From contig NZ_CP097289.1 of assembly GCF_023498005.1 (NCBI RefSeq), positions 4,092,001 through 4,156,000 of the forward strand: a stretch of DNA of 64,000 nucleotides, in the 5' to 3' direction. The notes beneath the pieces are model-generated. The model did not search any database and was not told where the DNA came from. It saw only the letters and a list, made by a program, of their open reading frames with translations. Position numbers and translations under genes: made by a program. Numbering within the stretch: position 1 is the stretch's first letter; each line of letters begins with the position of its first letter. The stretch is from Streptomyces durmitorensis. GTDB taxonomy: Bacteria; Actinomycetota; Actinomycetes; Streptomycetales; Streptomycetaceae. Below are positions 41,624-50,548 of this stretch, one piece after another.

Positions 41624-42517
41624 TCAGGCCTGCGGCTGCTGGTTCATGAGGTCCTTGAAGCTCATGGTGTCCCCGGCCGGGGGCTTCTCTGCGGAGACCG
41701 GGGTGCCGTAGTCGCTGTAGTAGACCGTCTGGGAGAAGGAGCCCGTCTTCATGTCGGCCTTCTCGGTCTTCTTGACCAGCAGGTCGTCGCCGTTGACCCA
41801 GATGTCGATCTTCTCGGTGCTCATGCCGGCCTGCTTGAACTGCTTCTTCAGCTCGTCCATCTGCTCGGCGTCGAGGTCCGTGTTCTTGCCGGTGAGGTCC
41901 GCGACGTCGACGGTCCCCGAGTAGTGGGTCGCCTTCGTGCCACGGACGCTCTCCTCGCCCACGCGCTTCACGTCGCCGGACGCGAGGAGCATCTTCACCG
42001 AGGAGTTGGGCGTGGTGTTCTGCATCTGGTCCTTGAAGGCCTCGCCCGCGGCGCCGCCCATCTCGGCCAGCGTGGCGTAGTCGTACTCGATCCAGTGCTT
42101 GCCGCCGGACTGGGACGCGAACTTGTCGCCCATGTTCGCGTAGTAGGCGTCGGGCAGATAGCGGTAGTCGATCGTGGACTGGCCGAGCTGTTCCATCTGC
42201 TGGGCCGCGGTGCCGCCGGTGAGGGTCGCCGTCACCTCGCCGGTCACGCCGTCCTTCCAGCCCATGACGCCCTTCATGTCCATCGACATCTGGGCGCCCA
42301 TGACCGTCTTGCCCTCGACCTTGGCCGAGTCGGCGTTGTCGGTCTTGTTCTCGATGGTGCGCAGGGCGGCTATCGGGCTGAGGGCCACGGAGCCCTTGTC
42401 CTTGCCCTTCCCGTCGCCTCCCCCGGAGCCGCCGGAGGAGCCACAGGCCGCGACCCCGGACAGCGCGGCGGCCACCGCGATCGAAAGGCCCGCGCGTCGC
42501 ATGGTCGTGCTGTTCAT
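41624..42517 (-). CDS. LppX/LprG-like lipoprotein, upstream copy
   Basis: A 297-aa lipoprotein related to its downstream neighbour. The signal is followed by lipobox GVAAC (Cys25) and a Gly/Lys-rich linker. The same layout of strands follows, including GEVTATLTGGT, IEYDYATLAEMGG, EKIDIWVNGDDLLVKK and a C-terminal PPAGDTMSFKDLM that parallels PPAGKTFDLMDMF in the other copy. ATG at 42517 with AAGGGGTGGG upstream. An upstream in-frame start would put 26 residues before the signal peptide and is rejected. The two genes look like a tandem duplication. Confidence 0.75.
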   Translation of the reverse strand: MNSTTMRRAGLSIAVAAALSGVAACGSSGGSGGGDGKGKDKGSVALSPIAALRTIENKTDNADSAKVEGKTVMGAQMSMDMKGVMGWKDGVTGEVTATLTGGTAAQQMEQLGQSTIDYRYLPDAYYANMGDKFASQSGGKHWIEYDYATLAEMGGAAGEAFKDQMQNTTPNSSVKMLLASGDVKRVGEESVRGTKATHYSGTVDVADLTGKNTDLDAEQMDELKKQFKQAGMSTEKIDIWVNGDDLLVKKTEKADMKTGSFSQTVYYSDYGTPVSAEKPPAGDTMSFKDLMNQQPQA

Positions 42518-42600
42518 GACATCCCACCCCTTGTACTCGTGTGAATCCTGCACGCTAGCGCAGTCCCCCGACAGCTCTGACGGACATGCACGCATACGAG

Positions 42601-42637
42601 GACGGGCCCCGCACCTCGAAAGGTTGCGGGGCCCGTC
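42601..42637 (-). terminator. rplK-rplA terminator
   Basis: GACGGGCCCCGCACC pairs with GGTTGCGGGGCCCGTC (15 bp, one bulge), starting about 37 nt after the rplA stop. Confidence 0.7.
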
Positions 42638-42673
42638 GTCACAAACGCGTACGCGACGCGACTGCCGTCAGAT

Positions 42674-43396
42674 TCAGACGGCGGCCGGGTCCTCCTCGAC
42701 GAGGAGGTTGCGGGTGCGGTTGCTGTCCAGCGGAATGCCGGGGCCCATCGTGGTGGCCAGCGCGGCCTTCTTGATGTAGCGACCCTTGGCGGCCGACGGC
42801 TTCAGACGAAGGATCTCGTCCAGCGCGGCGGCGTAGTTCTCCACCAGCTTGGTGTCGTCGAAGGACACCTTGCCGATGATGAAGTGCAGGTTCGAGTGCT
42901 TGTCGACGCGGAACTCGATCTTGCCGCCCTTGATGTCGTTGACAGCCTTCACGACGTCGGGGGTCACGGTGCCGGTCTTCGGGTTCGGCATCAGACCACG
43001 CGGACCGAGCACGCGGCCGAGGCGGCCGACCTTGCCCATGAGGTCCGGGGTGGCGACGACGGCGTCGAAGTCCAGGCGGCCCTTCGCGACCTCGTCGATC
43101 AGCTCGTCGGCGCCGACGATGTCGGCCCCAGCGGCTTCCGCGGCCGCAGCACGGTCACCGGTCGCGAAGACCAGGACCCGGGCGGTCTTGCCGGTGCCGT
43201 GCGGGAGGTTCACGGTGCCACGGACCATCTGGTCGGCCTTGCGCGGGTCGACACCCAGGCGGAAGGCGACCTCGACGGTGCCGTCGAACTTGGTCGAGGA
43301 GGTCTCCTTGGCGAGACGGACGGCCTCGAGCGGGGCGTAGAGCTTGTCCCGGTCGATCTTGGCGTCCGCAGCGCGGAGAGTCTTGCTGCGCTTCAC
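42674..43396 (-). CDS. rplA: 50S ribosomal protein L1 (uL1)
   Basis: L1-stalk protein that moves E-site tRNA and, in E. coli, represses its own operon. The 240-aa product starts with a GTG-coded Met, [14 protein letters not shown], after AGGAGCAGAA. It has [20 protein letters not shown] and the L1 signature [21 protein letters not shown]. It forms an operon with rplK. Confidence 0.98.
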   Translation of the reverse strand: MKRSKTLRAADAKIDRDKLYAPLEAVRLAKETSSTKFDGTVEVAFRLGVDPRKADQMVRGTVNLPHGTGKTARVLVFATGDRAAAAEAAGADIVGADELIDEVAKGRLDFDAVVATPDLMGKVGRLGRVLGPRGLMPNPKTGTVTPDVVKAVNDIKGGKIEFRVDKHSNLHFIIGKVSFDDTKLVENYAAALDEILRLKPSAAKGRYIKKAALATTMGPGIPLDSNRTRNLLVEEDPAAV

Positions 43397-43483
43397 TTCT
43401 GCTCCTGTTGGTTTCAGGTGTGGAGTCGTGGTGCGGACCAGCGCTTGGCCCTACCACTGAGAAAGGTCAGACGGGGAAAGCTC

Positions 43484-43918
43484 TCAGCCCTCGACCGTGA
43501 TGCCCATGGAACGGGCGGTGCCGGCGATGATCTTCGACGCGGCGTCCAGGTCGTTGGCGTTGAGGTCTTCCATCTTGGTGGTGGCGATCTCGCGGACCTG
43601 CGCCTCGGTGATCTTGGCGACCTTGGTCTTGTGCGGCTCGCCGGAGCCCTTCTCGACACCCGCGGCCTTGAGGATCATCTTGGCGGCCGGCGGAGTCTTG
43701 GTCACGAAGGTGAAGGAGCGGTCTTCGTAGACCGTGATCTCCACCGGGATGACCCAGCCACGCTGCGACTCGGTCGCGGCGTTGTAGGCCTTGCAGAACT
43801 CCATGATGTTGACGCCGTGCTGGCCCAGCGCGGGGCCGACCGGCGGGGCCGGGTTGGCTGCGCCGGCCTGGATCTGGAGCTTGATAAGCCCCGTGACCTT
43901 CTTCTTCTTGGGAGGCAT
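43484..43918 (-). CDS. rplK: 50S ribosomal protein L11 (uL11)
   Basis: GTPase-centre protein, thiostrepton contact and RelA activator. The 144-aa product begins [20 protein letters not shown], with [20 protein letters not shown] (the Pro-rich thiostrepton-contact helix, unchanged) and the C-terminal RNA-binding domain ending [12 protein letters not shown]. It lies after a nusG terminator and has its own leader of up to 100 nt. Confidence 0.98.
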
Positions 43919-44013
43919 TGCTCTCTCCGGGTCCTAGTGAGAGTTTCCAGCCACCATCCAGTCATCCGGATGGAGGCATACCGCACCACGATAACGGGTA
44001 TAGTCGCGCGGCC

Positions 44014-44058
44014 AAAAACCGAGCAGGTCAGACAGGCTTTGAGAGCCCGTCTGACCTG
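44014..44058 (-). terminator. secE-nusG terminator
   Basis: CAGGTCAGACAGGC and GCCCGTCTGACCTG form a 14-bp stem (one wobble) 35 nt after the nusG stop. It is followed on the minus strand by a five-T run (44018-44014). The promoter for rplK probably overlaps or follows it (TTGGCC, 16 bp, TATCGT). Confidence 0.8.
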
Positions 44059-44093
44059 GTCGGAGGCGTATGTTCCAGAGGAAGCCGCGGAGG

Positions 44094-45014
44094 CTAGTTC
44101 TTCTGGATCTGGTCGAAGCTGAGCTCGACCGGGGTCTCGCGGCCGAAGATCTCGACGAGACCCTTGACCTTCTTCGAGTCTGCGTTGATCTCGTTGATCG
44201 TCGCCTGGAGCGTCGCGAACGGGCCGTCGGTGACGGTGACCGAGTCGCCCACCTCGAAGTCCAGGACCTGGACCTCGACCTTGCGGGACGGAGCCGGCTT
44301 GCCCTCGGCCTCGGCGGCCTCGCGGGCTGCCTTCTCCTCGGCCTCGGGGGCGAGCATCTTGACGATCTCGTCCAGGGTCAGCGGGTACGGGTCGTAGGCG
44401 TTGCCCACGAAGCCGGTGACGCCGGGGGTGTTGCGGACGACGCCCCAGGACTCGTTCGTCAGGTCCATGCGCACCAGGACGTACCCGGGGAGCTTGTTCT
44501 GACGGACCGTCTTGCGCTCGCCGTTCTTGATCTGCGCGACCTCTTCCTGCGGCACCTCGGCCTGGAAGATGAAGTCCTCGACGTTCAGCGAGACGGCACG
44601 CTGCTCGAGGTTGGTCTTCACGCGGTTCTCGTAACCGGCGTACGTGTGGATGACGTACCACTCGCCGGGGAGGGTGCGGAGCTCTTCGCGCAGCGCCACG
44701 ATCGGGTCGACCGGCTCGGCCTCCTCCTCGTCCTCGGCGGACTCAGCGGCCTCGTCGGACTCAGCCTCGGCGTCCTCGTCGGTCTCCGCCTCGGCGACGG
44801 CTTCGGCGTCCTCGTCGGTCTCGACGACAGCCTCGGCCTCGCCCTCGACGTGCAGGGCGGCCTCTTCGGCGGGCTCACCGGCGGCGGCGTCGGCAGCCTC
44901 GGCCTGGTCCGGGTCCTCGGCGTCCGCCGCCTCGACGATGTCGAGCTGGTCCTCCACGGACTCCTCGGAGTCCACGCGCGGCTCAACGGCGTCGTTCAGG
45001 TTCGGGTCAGACAC
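44094..45014 (-). CDS. nusG: transcription termination/antitermination factor NusG
   Basis: Binds RNA polymerase and links it to the ribosome and Rho. The 306-aa product has an unusual acidic, Ala/Glu/Asp-rich N-terminal extension of about 117 residues. The NGN domain follows ([15 protein letters not shown] through GFVGNAYDP, about 118-215), then an insertion rich in Glu/Ala/Lys, and the KOW domain ([18 protein letters not shown]) to the C-terminus. The long extension is a Streptomyces trait. It is cotranscribed with secE. Confidence 0.97.
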   Translation of the reverse strand: MSDPNLNDAVEPRVDSEESVEDQLDIVEAADAEDPDQAEAADAAAGEPAEEAALHVEGEAEAVVETDEDAEAVAEAETDEDAEAESDEAAESAEDEEEAEPVDPIVALREELRTLPGEWYVIHTYAGYENRVKTNLEQRAVSLNVEDFIFQAEVPQEEVAQIKNGERKTVRQNKLPGYVLVRMDLTNESWGVVRNTPGVTGFVGNAYDPYPLTLDEIVKMLAPEAEEKAAREAAEAEGKPAPSRKVEVQVLDFEVGDSVTVTDGPFATLQATINEINADSKKVKGLVEIFGRETPVELSFDQIQKN

Positions 45015-45103
45015 GGTGGCTGCTTCTTCCTGGATACAGAGGGGTGGAACGCGCGAAACGGGCGCCGGGTACGGCGCCCTTCGCTCTCGGCTCAGCCATC
45101 GGC

Positions 45104-45391
45104 TCAGCCGAAGACGTACTTGACGGCCTGGTTGAACCCATAGTCAATCACGGTCACAAGGCCGATCATGATGACGACGAAGACAATCACCACGGTGGTG
45201 TACGTCGTGAGCTGACTGCGAGTCGGCCAGACGACCTTGCGGAGTTCCGCGACGATCTGACGGTAGAAGAGCGCGAGACGGCCGAAGGGGCCCTTCTTGC
45301 CGCGCTTGCCGCCCTTGCGGGCCTTCTTCTTGGAGTCCGGCGCCTCGTCCTGGGCATCAGGCATGTCGATGGAGCCCACGGCGTCCGTCAC
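45104..45391 (-). CDS. secE: preprotein translocase subunit SecE
   Basis: Clamp subunit of the Sec channel. The 95-aa product has a charged N-terminal half ([17 protein letters not shown]), the conserved amphipathic segment [20 protein letters not shown], and one membrane helix ([20 protein letters not shown]). Start is GTG at 45391 with GAGGACGA before it. It lies between tRNA-Trp and nusG, the normal actinomycete order. Confidence 0.97.
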   Translation of the reverse strand: MTDAVGSIDMPDAQDEAPDSKKKARKGGKRGKKGPFGRLALFYRQIVAELRKVVWPTRSQLTTYTTVVIVFVVIMIGLVTVIDYGFNQAVKYVFG

Positions 45392-45496
45392 TCGTCCTCA
45401 CCTGATTCCGGGTCGTGGCCGTGCCGCGCCCGGTATGAGCCGCACGGCGGTGCAATGCAGTACGTACATGCGCACACATCCGAGAGGAGTGTGTAG

Positions 45497-45569
45497 CAGG
45501 GCCGGAGGGACTTGAACCCCCAACCGCTGGTTTTGGAGACCAGTGCTCTACCAATTGAGCTACGACCCT
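45497..45569 (-). tRNA. tRNA-Trp (CCA)
   Basis: 73 nt starting AGGGTCGTAGCTCAATTGGT. The anticodon stem-loop is CTGGT-CTCCAAA-ACCAG, anticodon CCA. The T arm is GGGGGTTCAAGTCCCTC and the acceptor stem pairs with two G-U type pairs. The CCA end is not encoded. It lies upstream of secE and is probably cotranscribed or processed from the same RNA. Confidence 0.95.
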
Positions 45570-45760
45570 TTGATTTCCCCCAACCTACCGCATCCGCCCG
45601 GGTGCACAGAGTGCGATGAGTGGGTGCGGCCGGTGAGGGCCAACGAGCAGTGAGTGTACGTGCTTCGCGGCCCTCCGTCGAACAGAATCGGCTCCGACGG
45701 TGCCCGGCAAACACCGAAACCCGTGTGCCGGGGGCGTTTCGGGTCTGGAACGATGGGGCG

Positions 45761-46987
45761 ATGAGCGCTTCCACTTCTCCCACCGAGCGCCGGGTCTCCG
45801 CCCGCATCGGCGCGATCTCCGAGTCCGCGACCCTCGCCGTCGACGCCAAGGCGAAGGCCCTCAAGGCCGCCGGGCGGCCGGTGATCGGTTTCGGCGCGGG
45901 TGAGCCCGACTTCCCGACGCCCGACTACATCGTCGAAGCCGCCATCGAGGCCTGCAGGAACCCGAAGTACCACCGCTACACCCCGGCCGGCGGGCTCCCC
46001 GAGCTCAAGGCCGCGATCGCCGCGAAGACGCTGCGCGACTCCGGCTACGAGGTCGACGCCTCGCAGGTCCTGGTGACCAACGGCGGCAAGCAGGCGATCT
46101 ACCAGGCGTTCGCCGCGATCCTCGACCCGGGCGACGAGGTCATCGTCCCGGCTCCCTACTGGACGACGTACCCGGAGTCGATCCGTCTCGCGGGCGGCGT
46201 GCCGGTCGAGGTCGTCGCCGACGAGACCACGGGCTACCGCGTCTCGGTGGAGCAGCTGGAGGCCGCGCGCACGGAGCGCACGAAGGTCGTCCTCTTCGTG
46301 TCGCCGTCCAACCCGACGGGTGCCGTCTACAGCGAGGCCGACGCCGAGGCGATCGGCCGCTGGGCCGTCGAGCACGGCCTGTGGGTGCTGACGGACGAGA
46401 TCTACGAACACCTCGTCTACGGAGACGCGAAGTTCACCTCGCTCCCCGCGATCCTGCCCGAGCTGCGCGACAAGTGCATCGTGGTCAATGGCGTGGCCAA
46501 GACGTACGCGATGACCGGCTGGCGCGTGGGGTGGATCGTGGGCCCCAAGGACGTGGTGAAGGCCGCGACGAACCTCCAGTCGCACGCCACGTCGAACGTC
46601 TCCAACGTCGCGCAGGTCGCGGCCATCGCGGCCGTGTCCGGCGACCTGACCGCCGTCGACAAGATGCGCGAGGCCTTCGACCGGCGCCGCAAGACCATCG
46701 TGCGGATGCTGAACGAGATCGACGGCGTGCTCTGCCCCGAGCCGGAGGGCGCCTTCTACGCGTACCCGTCGGTGAAGGGCCTCATCGGCAAGGAGATCCG
46801 TGGCAAGCGCCCGCAGGACTCCGTGGAGCTCGCCGCGCTGATCCTGGAGGAGGCCGAGGTCGCGGTCGTTCCGGGCGAGGCCTTCGGGACGCCGGGTTAC
46901 CTGCGTCTTTCGTACGCCCTGGGTGACGAGGACCTCGTCGAGGGCGTCTCGCGGCTCCAGAAGCTCCTGGCCGAGGCCCGCGACTGA
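45761..46987 (+). CDS. aspC: aspartate aminotransferase, class I (AspC-like)
   Basis: PLP enzyme exchanging amino groups between aspartate and 2-oxoglutarate. The 408-aa protein has [13 protein letters not shown] near residue 45, the SPSNPTG motif (181-187), [10 protein letters not shown] (212-221), and the PLP lysine Lys247 in [16 protein letters not shown]. These are hallmarks of the I-gamma aspartate/prephenate aminotransferases. ATG at 45761; frames extending further upstream are not conserved. It diverges from tRNA-Trp/secE, as in other Streptomyces. Followed by a good terminator. Confidence 0.92.
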   Translation: MSASTSPTERRVSARIGAISESATLAVDAKAKALKAAGRPVIGFGAGEPDFPTPDYIVEAAIEACRNPKYHRYTPAGGLPELKAAIAAKTLRDSGYEVDASQVLVTNGGKQAIYQAFAAILDPGDEVIVPAPYWTTYPESIRLAGGVPVEVVADETTGYRVSVEQLEAARTERTKVVLFVSPSNPTGAVYSEADAEAIGRWAVEHGLWVLTDEIYEHLVYGDAKFTSLPAILPELRDKCIVVNGVAKTYAMTGWRVGWIVGPKDVVKAATNLQSHATSNVSNVAQVAAIAAVSGDLTAVDKMREAFDRRRKTIVRMLNEIDGVLCPEPEGAFYAYPSVKGLIGKEIRGKRPQDSVELAALILEEAEVAVVPGEAFGTPGYLRLSYALGDEDLVEGVSRLQKLLAEARD

Positions 46988-47023
46988 CGTCTCGAGCGAG
47001 TTTTCGCGCTCCACGCGCGCGTG

Positions 47024-47056
47024 CGGGCCGTCTCCCTTCTCCGGGGAGGCGGCCCG
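47024..47056 (+). terminator. terminator after the aminotransferase
   Basis: CGGGCCGTCTCCC and GGGAGGCGGCCCG (one mismatch) form a 13-bp stem 36 nt after the stop. The plus-strand tail is TTTCTTCGTTC. Confidence 0.8.
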
Positions 47057-47130
47057 TTTCTTCGTTCGGGGATGCGCACGAAGGGGAAAGTGGCTACCGG
47101 GAGGCCATGTACGTGCGGCAAGATCCTTGA

Positions 47131-48150
47131 ATGGAGCGTGTACGGGACGTAAGAGAGCTGCCGAAGGCCCATCTGCATCTGCACTTCACCGGGTCGATGC
47201 GGCCCACGACCCTGCTGGAACTCGCCGACAAGTACGGGGTGCGGCTGCCCCCGGCGCTGACCGGCGGCGAGCCTCCGCAGCTGCGGGCGACCGATGAGCG
47301 CGGGTGGTTCCGCTTCCAGCGGCTCTACGACATGGCGCGGTCCTGCCTGCGGGAGCCGGAGGACATCCAGCGCCTGGTGCGGGAGGCCGCCGAGGAGGAT
47401 CTGCGGGACGGGTCGGGGTGGCTGGAGATCCAGGTCGACCCGACGTCGTACGCACCGCGGCTGGGCGGGCTCATCCCGGCCCTGGAAATCATCCTGGACG
47501 CCGTCGAGAGCGCCTCTCGGGACACCGGCCTCGGAATGCGCGTGCTCGTCGCCGCGAACCGCATGAAGCACCCTCTGGACGCCCGCACGCTGGCCCGGCT
47601 CGCCGTGCGGTACGCCGATCGCGGCATCGTCGGCTTCGGGCTCTCGAACGACGAACGCCGGGGCTTCGCGCGGGACTTCGACCGGGCCTTCGCGATCGCG
47701 CGGGACGGCGGCCTGCTCGCGGCCCCGCACGGCGGTGAGCTCAGCGGGCCCGCTTCGGTGCGGGACTGCCTCGACGACCTGCACGCGGGGCGGATCGGGC
47801 ACGGGGTGCGGGCGGCCGAGGACCCGCGGCTCCTGAAGCGGCTCGCCGAGCGGGGCGTGACCTGCGAGGTGTGCCCGGCGTCCAACGTGGCGCTGGGGGT
47901 CTACGAGAAGCCCGAGGACGTGCCCCTGCGGACCTTGTACGACGCCGGGGTGCCGATGGCTCTGGGGGCCGACGACCCGCTGCTCTTCGGGTCACGGCTG
48001 GCCGCGCAGTACGAGATCGCGCGCAAGCACCACGCCTTCGACGACAGCGACCTGGCCGAGCTGGCCCGGCAGTCGGTGCGCGGCTCGGCCGCCCCCGTCG
48101 ACATACAGGCGAAGCTGCTGTCAGGGATCGAGGAGTGGGTCAGCGGCTGA
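47131..48150 (+). CDS. adenosine deaminase-like amidohydrolase
   Basis: A 339-aa metal-dependent deaminase of the adenosine/AMP deaminase family. Zinc and catalytic residues are present: His16 and His18 (HLHLH), His200 and Glu203 (APHGGE), His224 (RIGHG), Asp281-Asp282 (LGADDPLLF). The residue two after the HxH pair, Asp in classical adenosine deaminases and a contact to the ribose 5'-OH, is Thr20 here (HLHFTGS). The substrate may therefore differ, for example a 5'-modified adenosine, or another base. ATG at 47131; CAAGAT lies 6 nt upstream, so it may be leaderless. Its 3' end overlaps the convergent TetR gene by 11 nt. Confidence 0.85.
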   Translation: MERVRDVRELPKAHLHLHFTGSMRPTTLLELADKYGVRLPPALTGGEPPQLRATDERGWFRFQRLYDMARSCLREPEDIQRLVREAAEEDLRDGSGWLEIQVDPTSYAPRLGGLIPALEIILDAVESASRDTGLGMRVLVAANRMKHPLDARTLARLAVRYADRGIVGFGLSNDERRGFARDFDRAFAIARDGGLLAAPHGGELSGPASVRDCLDDLHAGRIGHGVRAAEDPRLLKRLAERGVTCEVCPASNVALGVYEKPEDVPLRTLYDAGVPMALGADDPLLFGSRLAAQYEIARKHHAFDDSDLAELARQSVRGSAAPVDIQAKLLSGIEEWVSG

Positions 48151-48739
48151 TGCCCGCGAGGAGAGTGCGGGCGAGGGCCGCGGCGAACTCGTCGACGGGC
48201 TGCGGGGGCTGCTTGCCGACCGCGGAGTCGTAGGCGAAGGCGCGCTGCGCGCAGGCGCCCAGGAGGAGCGAGGCGGCCGCGAAGGTGTCGGCCCCGGGGT
48301 CGATGCGGCCGGCGTCGCGTTCGGTGCGGAGGTAGGCGTCGAGGGCCTCGATGGGCATGTGCGGGCCCGTGCCCATCTCCTGCATGGAGTCTTCGTGGCG
48401 GCGCTTGAGCTTGGTCTCGGCGTACAGGGACGCGGCGATCGGGAAGCTCTGGGCGTAGAAGTGGCTGGCCAGGCGGGCGATCTCGGCGAGGTTCTCCTCC
48501 ACGGAGCGCTCCCCCGGGTCCTCGGCGAGGCGGCGCAGGAGCGGGCCGAGGCGCGGCAGCCGCTCCTGGAGGACGGCCACGAACAGCTCCTCCTTGCTCG
48601 CGAAGTGCTTGTAGAGCGCCGCTTCGGAGCAGCCCGCCGCCTTGGCGATCTCCTTGGTGGTGGCACGGGCGAGGCCGATGGTGCGCATGAGGTCGTGGGC
48701 CGCGTCGAGGATGCGGGCCCGGGTGGGCTTCTGCTGCAT
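48140..48739 (-). CDS. TetR family transcriptional regulator (adjacent oxidoreductase)
   Basis: A 199-aa repressor with the N-terminal HTH (RILDAAHDLMRTIGLARATT, then EIAKAAGCSEAALYKHF) and a helical ligand-binding domain. I chose the ATG at 48739; a TTG five codons upstream is the alternative. It is divergent from an NAD(P)-binding protein gene, and the shared promoter region holds two 16-bp inverted repeats (48768-48783 and 48791-48806). It very likely represses that gene and possibly itself. The inducer is unknown. Confidence 0.88.
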   Translation of the reverse strand: MQQKPTRARILDAAHDLMRTIGLARATTKEIAKAAGCSEAALYKHFASKEELFVAVLQERLPRLGPLLRRLAEDPGERSVEENLAEIARLASHFYAQSFPIAASLYAETKLKRRHEDSMQEMGTGPHMPIEALDAYLRTERDAGRIDPGADTFAAASLLLGACAQRAFAYDSAVGKQPPQPVDEFAAALARTLLAGISR

Positions 48740-48756
48740 GTGCCGTCCAACCAACC

Positions 48757-48786
48757 TTGACGTAGGGGTGAGTGAATACTCACTCT
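48757..48786 (+). promoter_or_regulatory. promoter of the NAD(P)-binding protein gene
   Basis: TTGACG (48757-48762), an 18-bp spacer and CACTCT (48781-48786). The first operator lies between the two boxes. Confidence 0.5.
48768..48783. promoter_or_regulatory. TetR operator O1
   Basis: GTGAGTGAATACTCAC: perfect 6-bp arms GTGAGT/ACTCAC around GAAT. It sits in the spacer of the divergent promoter. Confidence 0.7.
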
Positions 48787-48790
48787 AAGG

Positions 48791-48806
48791 GTGAGTGAAT
48801 ACTTAC
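48791..48806. promoter_or_regulatory. TetR operator O2
   Basis: GTGAGTGAATACTTAC: same sequence as O1 with one change in the right arm, 23 bp (about two turns) further on and over the predicted start site. Confidence 0.65.
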
Positions 48807-48826
48807 CCACCTGGGGAGGGTGCGCA

Positions 48827-49459
48827 ATGAAGCTCACAGTGTTCGGTGCGACCGGCGGTGTCGGCGGGGAGATCGTCCGGCAGGCGCTCACGGCGGGCCA
48901 CGAGGTCACGGCCGTCGTGCGCGACCCCGCACGGCTGAGCGCGACGGGAGAGTCCCTGGAGGTGGTCCGGGCCGATCTGACCGACCCGGAGTCCCTGCGG
49001 GCCGCGGTGGCCGGGCGGGACGCGGTCCTGTCGGGGCTCGGTGCGCGCAAAAAGGCGGACGCGGGGATCGCGACCGCGCTCACGCGCTCGGTGGTGCACG
49101 CGATGGAGGCCGAGGGGGTACGCAGGCTGGTCGTGGTGAGCGCGGCGCCGGTCGGCCCTCCGGCCGAGCGTCAGCCGGCGGTCGACCGGATCACGGTGGC
49201 CCTGGTCAGCAAGATCCTGAAGCCCGTGTACGACGACCTGCGGGCCATGGAGGCCGGCCTTGCGAGCAGCGCGACGGACTGGACGTCCGTGCGCCCGCCG
49301 AGGCTGCAGGACAAGCCGGTGACGGGCGTCTACCGCAAGGTCGTCGGGGGCACCCCGGCCAGCGGCCGGTTCATCGGGAGGGCCGATGTGGCGCACGCGA
49401 TGCTGTCGGTGATCGACGACCTGTCGACGGTGAAGCAGGGCGTGGGCGTCGCGTACTAG
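48827..49459 (+). CDS. NAD(P)-binding atypical short-chain dehydrogenase
   Basis: A 210-aa Rossmann protein starting MKLTVFGATGGVGGEIVRQA, with the GxxGxxG dinucleotide motif at residues 7-13. It has VRADLTDPESLRAAVAGRDAVLSGLG and VRRLVVVSAAPVG, like the NmrA/SDR_a5 NAD(P)H-binding proteins. A YxxxK catalytic pair is not obvious, so it may be a reductase of quinones or a redox sensor. ATG at 48827, preceded by GGGGAGGG. It is controlled by the divergent TetR through two operators in its promoter, which suggests a stress- or ligand-induced function. Confidence 0.8.
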   Translation: MKLTVFGATGGVGGEIVRQALTAGHEVTAVVRDPARLSATGESLEVVRADLTDPESLRAAVAGRDAVLSGLGARKKADAGIATALTRSVVHAMEAEGVRRLVVVSAAPVGPPAERQPAVDRITVALVSKILKPVYDDLRAMEAGLASSATDWTSVRPPRLQDKPVTGVYRKVVGGTPASGRFIGRADVAHAMLSVIDDLSTVKQGVGVAY

Positions 49460-49470
49460 AGGCCCGGAGG

Positions 49471-49497
49471 GGTGGGCGTCAGAGGCTGACGCCCACC
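49471..49497. terminator. bidirectional hairpin between convergent genes
   Basis: GGTGGGCGTCAG and CTGACGCCCACC, a perfect 12-bp stem with a 3-nt loop. It overlaps the last codons of murB and follows the plus-strand stop by 11 nt. Confidence 0.65.
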
Positions 49498-50534
49498 GTC
49501 ACCGGCTCATTGACCAGCGTGACCCCGAAGGCGTCCCGCACCCCGGCGACGACTTCACGGGCGAGGGCCAGCAGGTCCTCCGTGGTCGCGCCGCCGCGAT
49601 TGGTGAGCGCCAGGGTGTGCTTGGTGGAGATGCGGGCCCGGCCCTCTCCGTAGCCCTTGGTGAAGCCCGCCTTGTCGATGAGCCAGGCGGCGGAGGTCTT
49701 CACGCGGCCGTCGTCCGTCGGGAAGGCGGGGGGTGCCACGTCCGGGCCGAGACGGTCCACCACGCGCGCGTGGAAGGCGGCGAACTCGTCCTCCGTGAGG
49801 ATCGGGTTGGTGAAGAAGGACCCTGCCGACCAGCTGTCGTGGTCCTCGGGGTCGAGCACCATGCCCTTGCCCGCCCGCAGCTTCAGGACGGTCTCACGGG
49901 CGACGGCCGCCGGGACCCGGTCGCCCGCGTTCACGCCGAGGGCGCGGGCCGTCTCCGGGTACTTGAGGGGGGCGCTCATCCCTTGGGCGTCCTCCAGCAC
50001 GAAGCGGACGCGCAGCACCACGAAGCGGTCGGGGTCGGCCTTGAAGCGGCTGTGGCGGTACGAGAAGTCGCACTCGGCGTTCGTGACGGAGACCGTCTCG
50101 TGCGTCTTCCTGTCGTACGCGATCACTTCGGTGATGGTCGACGAGACCTCCTGGCCGTACGCCCCCACGTTCTGGATCGGCGTCGCGCCCGCGGAGCCGG
50201 GGATCCCGGCGAGGCACTCGATGCCCGCGAGACCGGCGTCCACGACGCGGGCCACCGCGTCGGTCCACACCTCGCCTGCGGCCAACTCCAGCTTCGTGCC
50301 GTCGAGTTCGAAGCCCTTCGTGGCGATGCGCAGCGCGGTGCCGTCGAAGCCCTTGTCCCCGATGACGAGGTTCGAACCACCGCCGATGAGCAGCAGCGGG
50401 GTCCCGGATTCGTCGGCTTCGCGGACGGCGGCGATCACCTCGGCGTCGGTCGTCGCGGTGATCAGACGGGCCGCGGGACCGCCGAGCCGGAAGGTGGTCA
50501 GCGGGGCGAGGGGAGCATCGTGGAGTTCCTGCAC
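49479..50534 (-). CDS. murB: UDP-N-acetylenolpyruvoylglucosamine reductase MurB
   Basis: FAD enzyme that reduces the enolpyruvyl group to make UDP-MurNAc. The 351-aa protein has LTTFRLGGPA near the N-terminus and the FAD motif GGGSNLVI (51-58). It also has GIPGSAGATPIQNVGAYGQEV and the proton-donor Ser motif SAGSFFTNP. Start is GTG at 50534 (VQELHDAPLAPLTTF); the frame continues far upstream through the next gene but is not conserved there. No Shine-Dalgarno is present, but TACCCT ends 7 nt before the GTG, so a leaderless transcript is likely. A strong hairpin lies just upstream. Confidence 0.95.
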   Translation of the reverse strand: MQELHDAPLAPLTTFRLGGPAARLITATTDAEVIAAVREADESGTPLLLIGGGSNLVIGDKGFDGTALRIATKGFELDGTKLELAAGEVWTDAVARVVDAGLAGIECLAGIPGSAGATPIQNVGAYGQEVSSTITEVIAYDRKTHETVSVTNAECDFSYRHSRFKADPDRFVVLRVRFVLEDAQGMSAPLKYPETARALGVNAGDRVPAAVARETVLKLRAGKGMVLDPEDHDSWSAGSFFTNPILTEDEFAAFHARVVDRLGPDVAPPAFPTDDGRVKTSAAWLIDKAGFTKGYGEGRARISTKHTLALTNRGGATTEDLLALAREVVAGVRDAFGVTLVNEPVTVGVSL

Positions 50535-50541
50535 GTGCTCA

Positions 50542-50547
50542 AGGGTA
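50542..50547 (-). promoter_or_regulatory. -10 hexamer TACCCT of murB
   Basis: Ends 7 nt before the GTG at 50534; lies directly next to the terminator hairpin of the upstream gene. Confidence 0.45.
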
Positions 50548-50548
50548 C

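Noticed and set aside
40614..42527. One continuous 637-codon frame across both lipoproteins
   Set aside because: The second lipoprotein has its own Shine-Dalgarno, signal peptide and lipobox; the upstream part is a frame-shifted shadow of the first lipoprotein.
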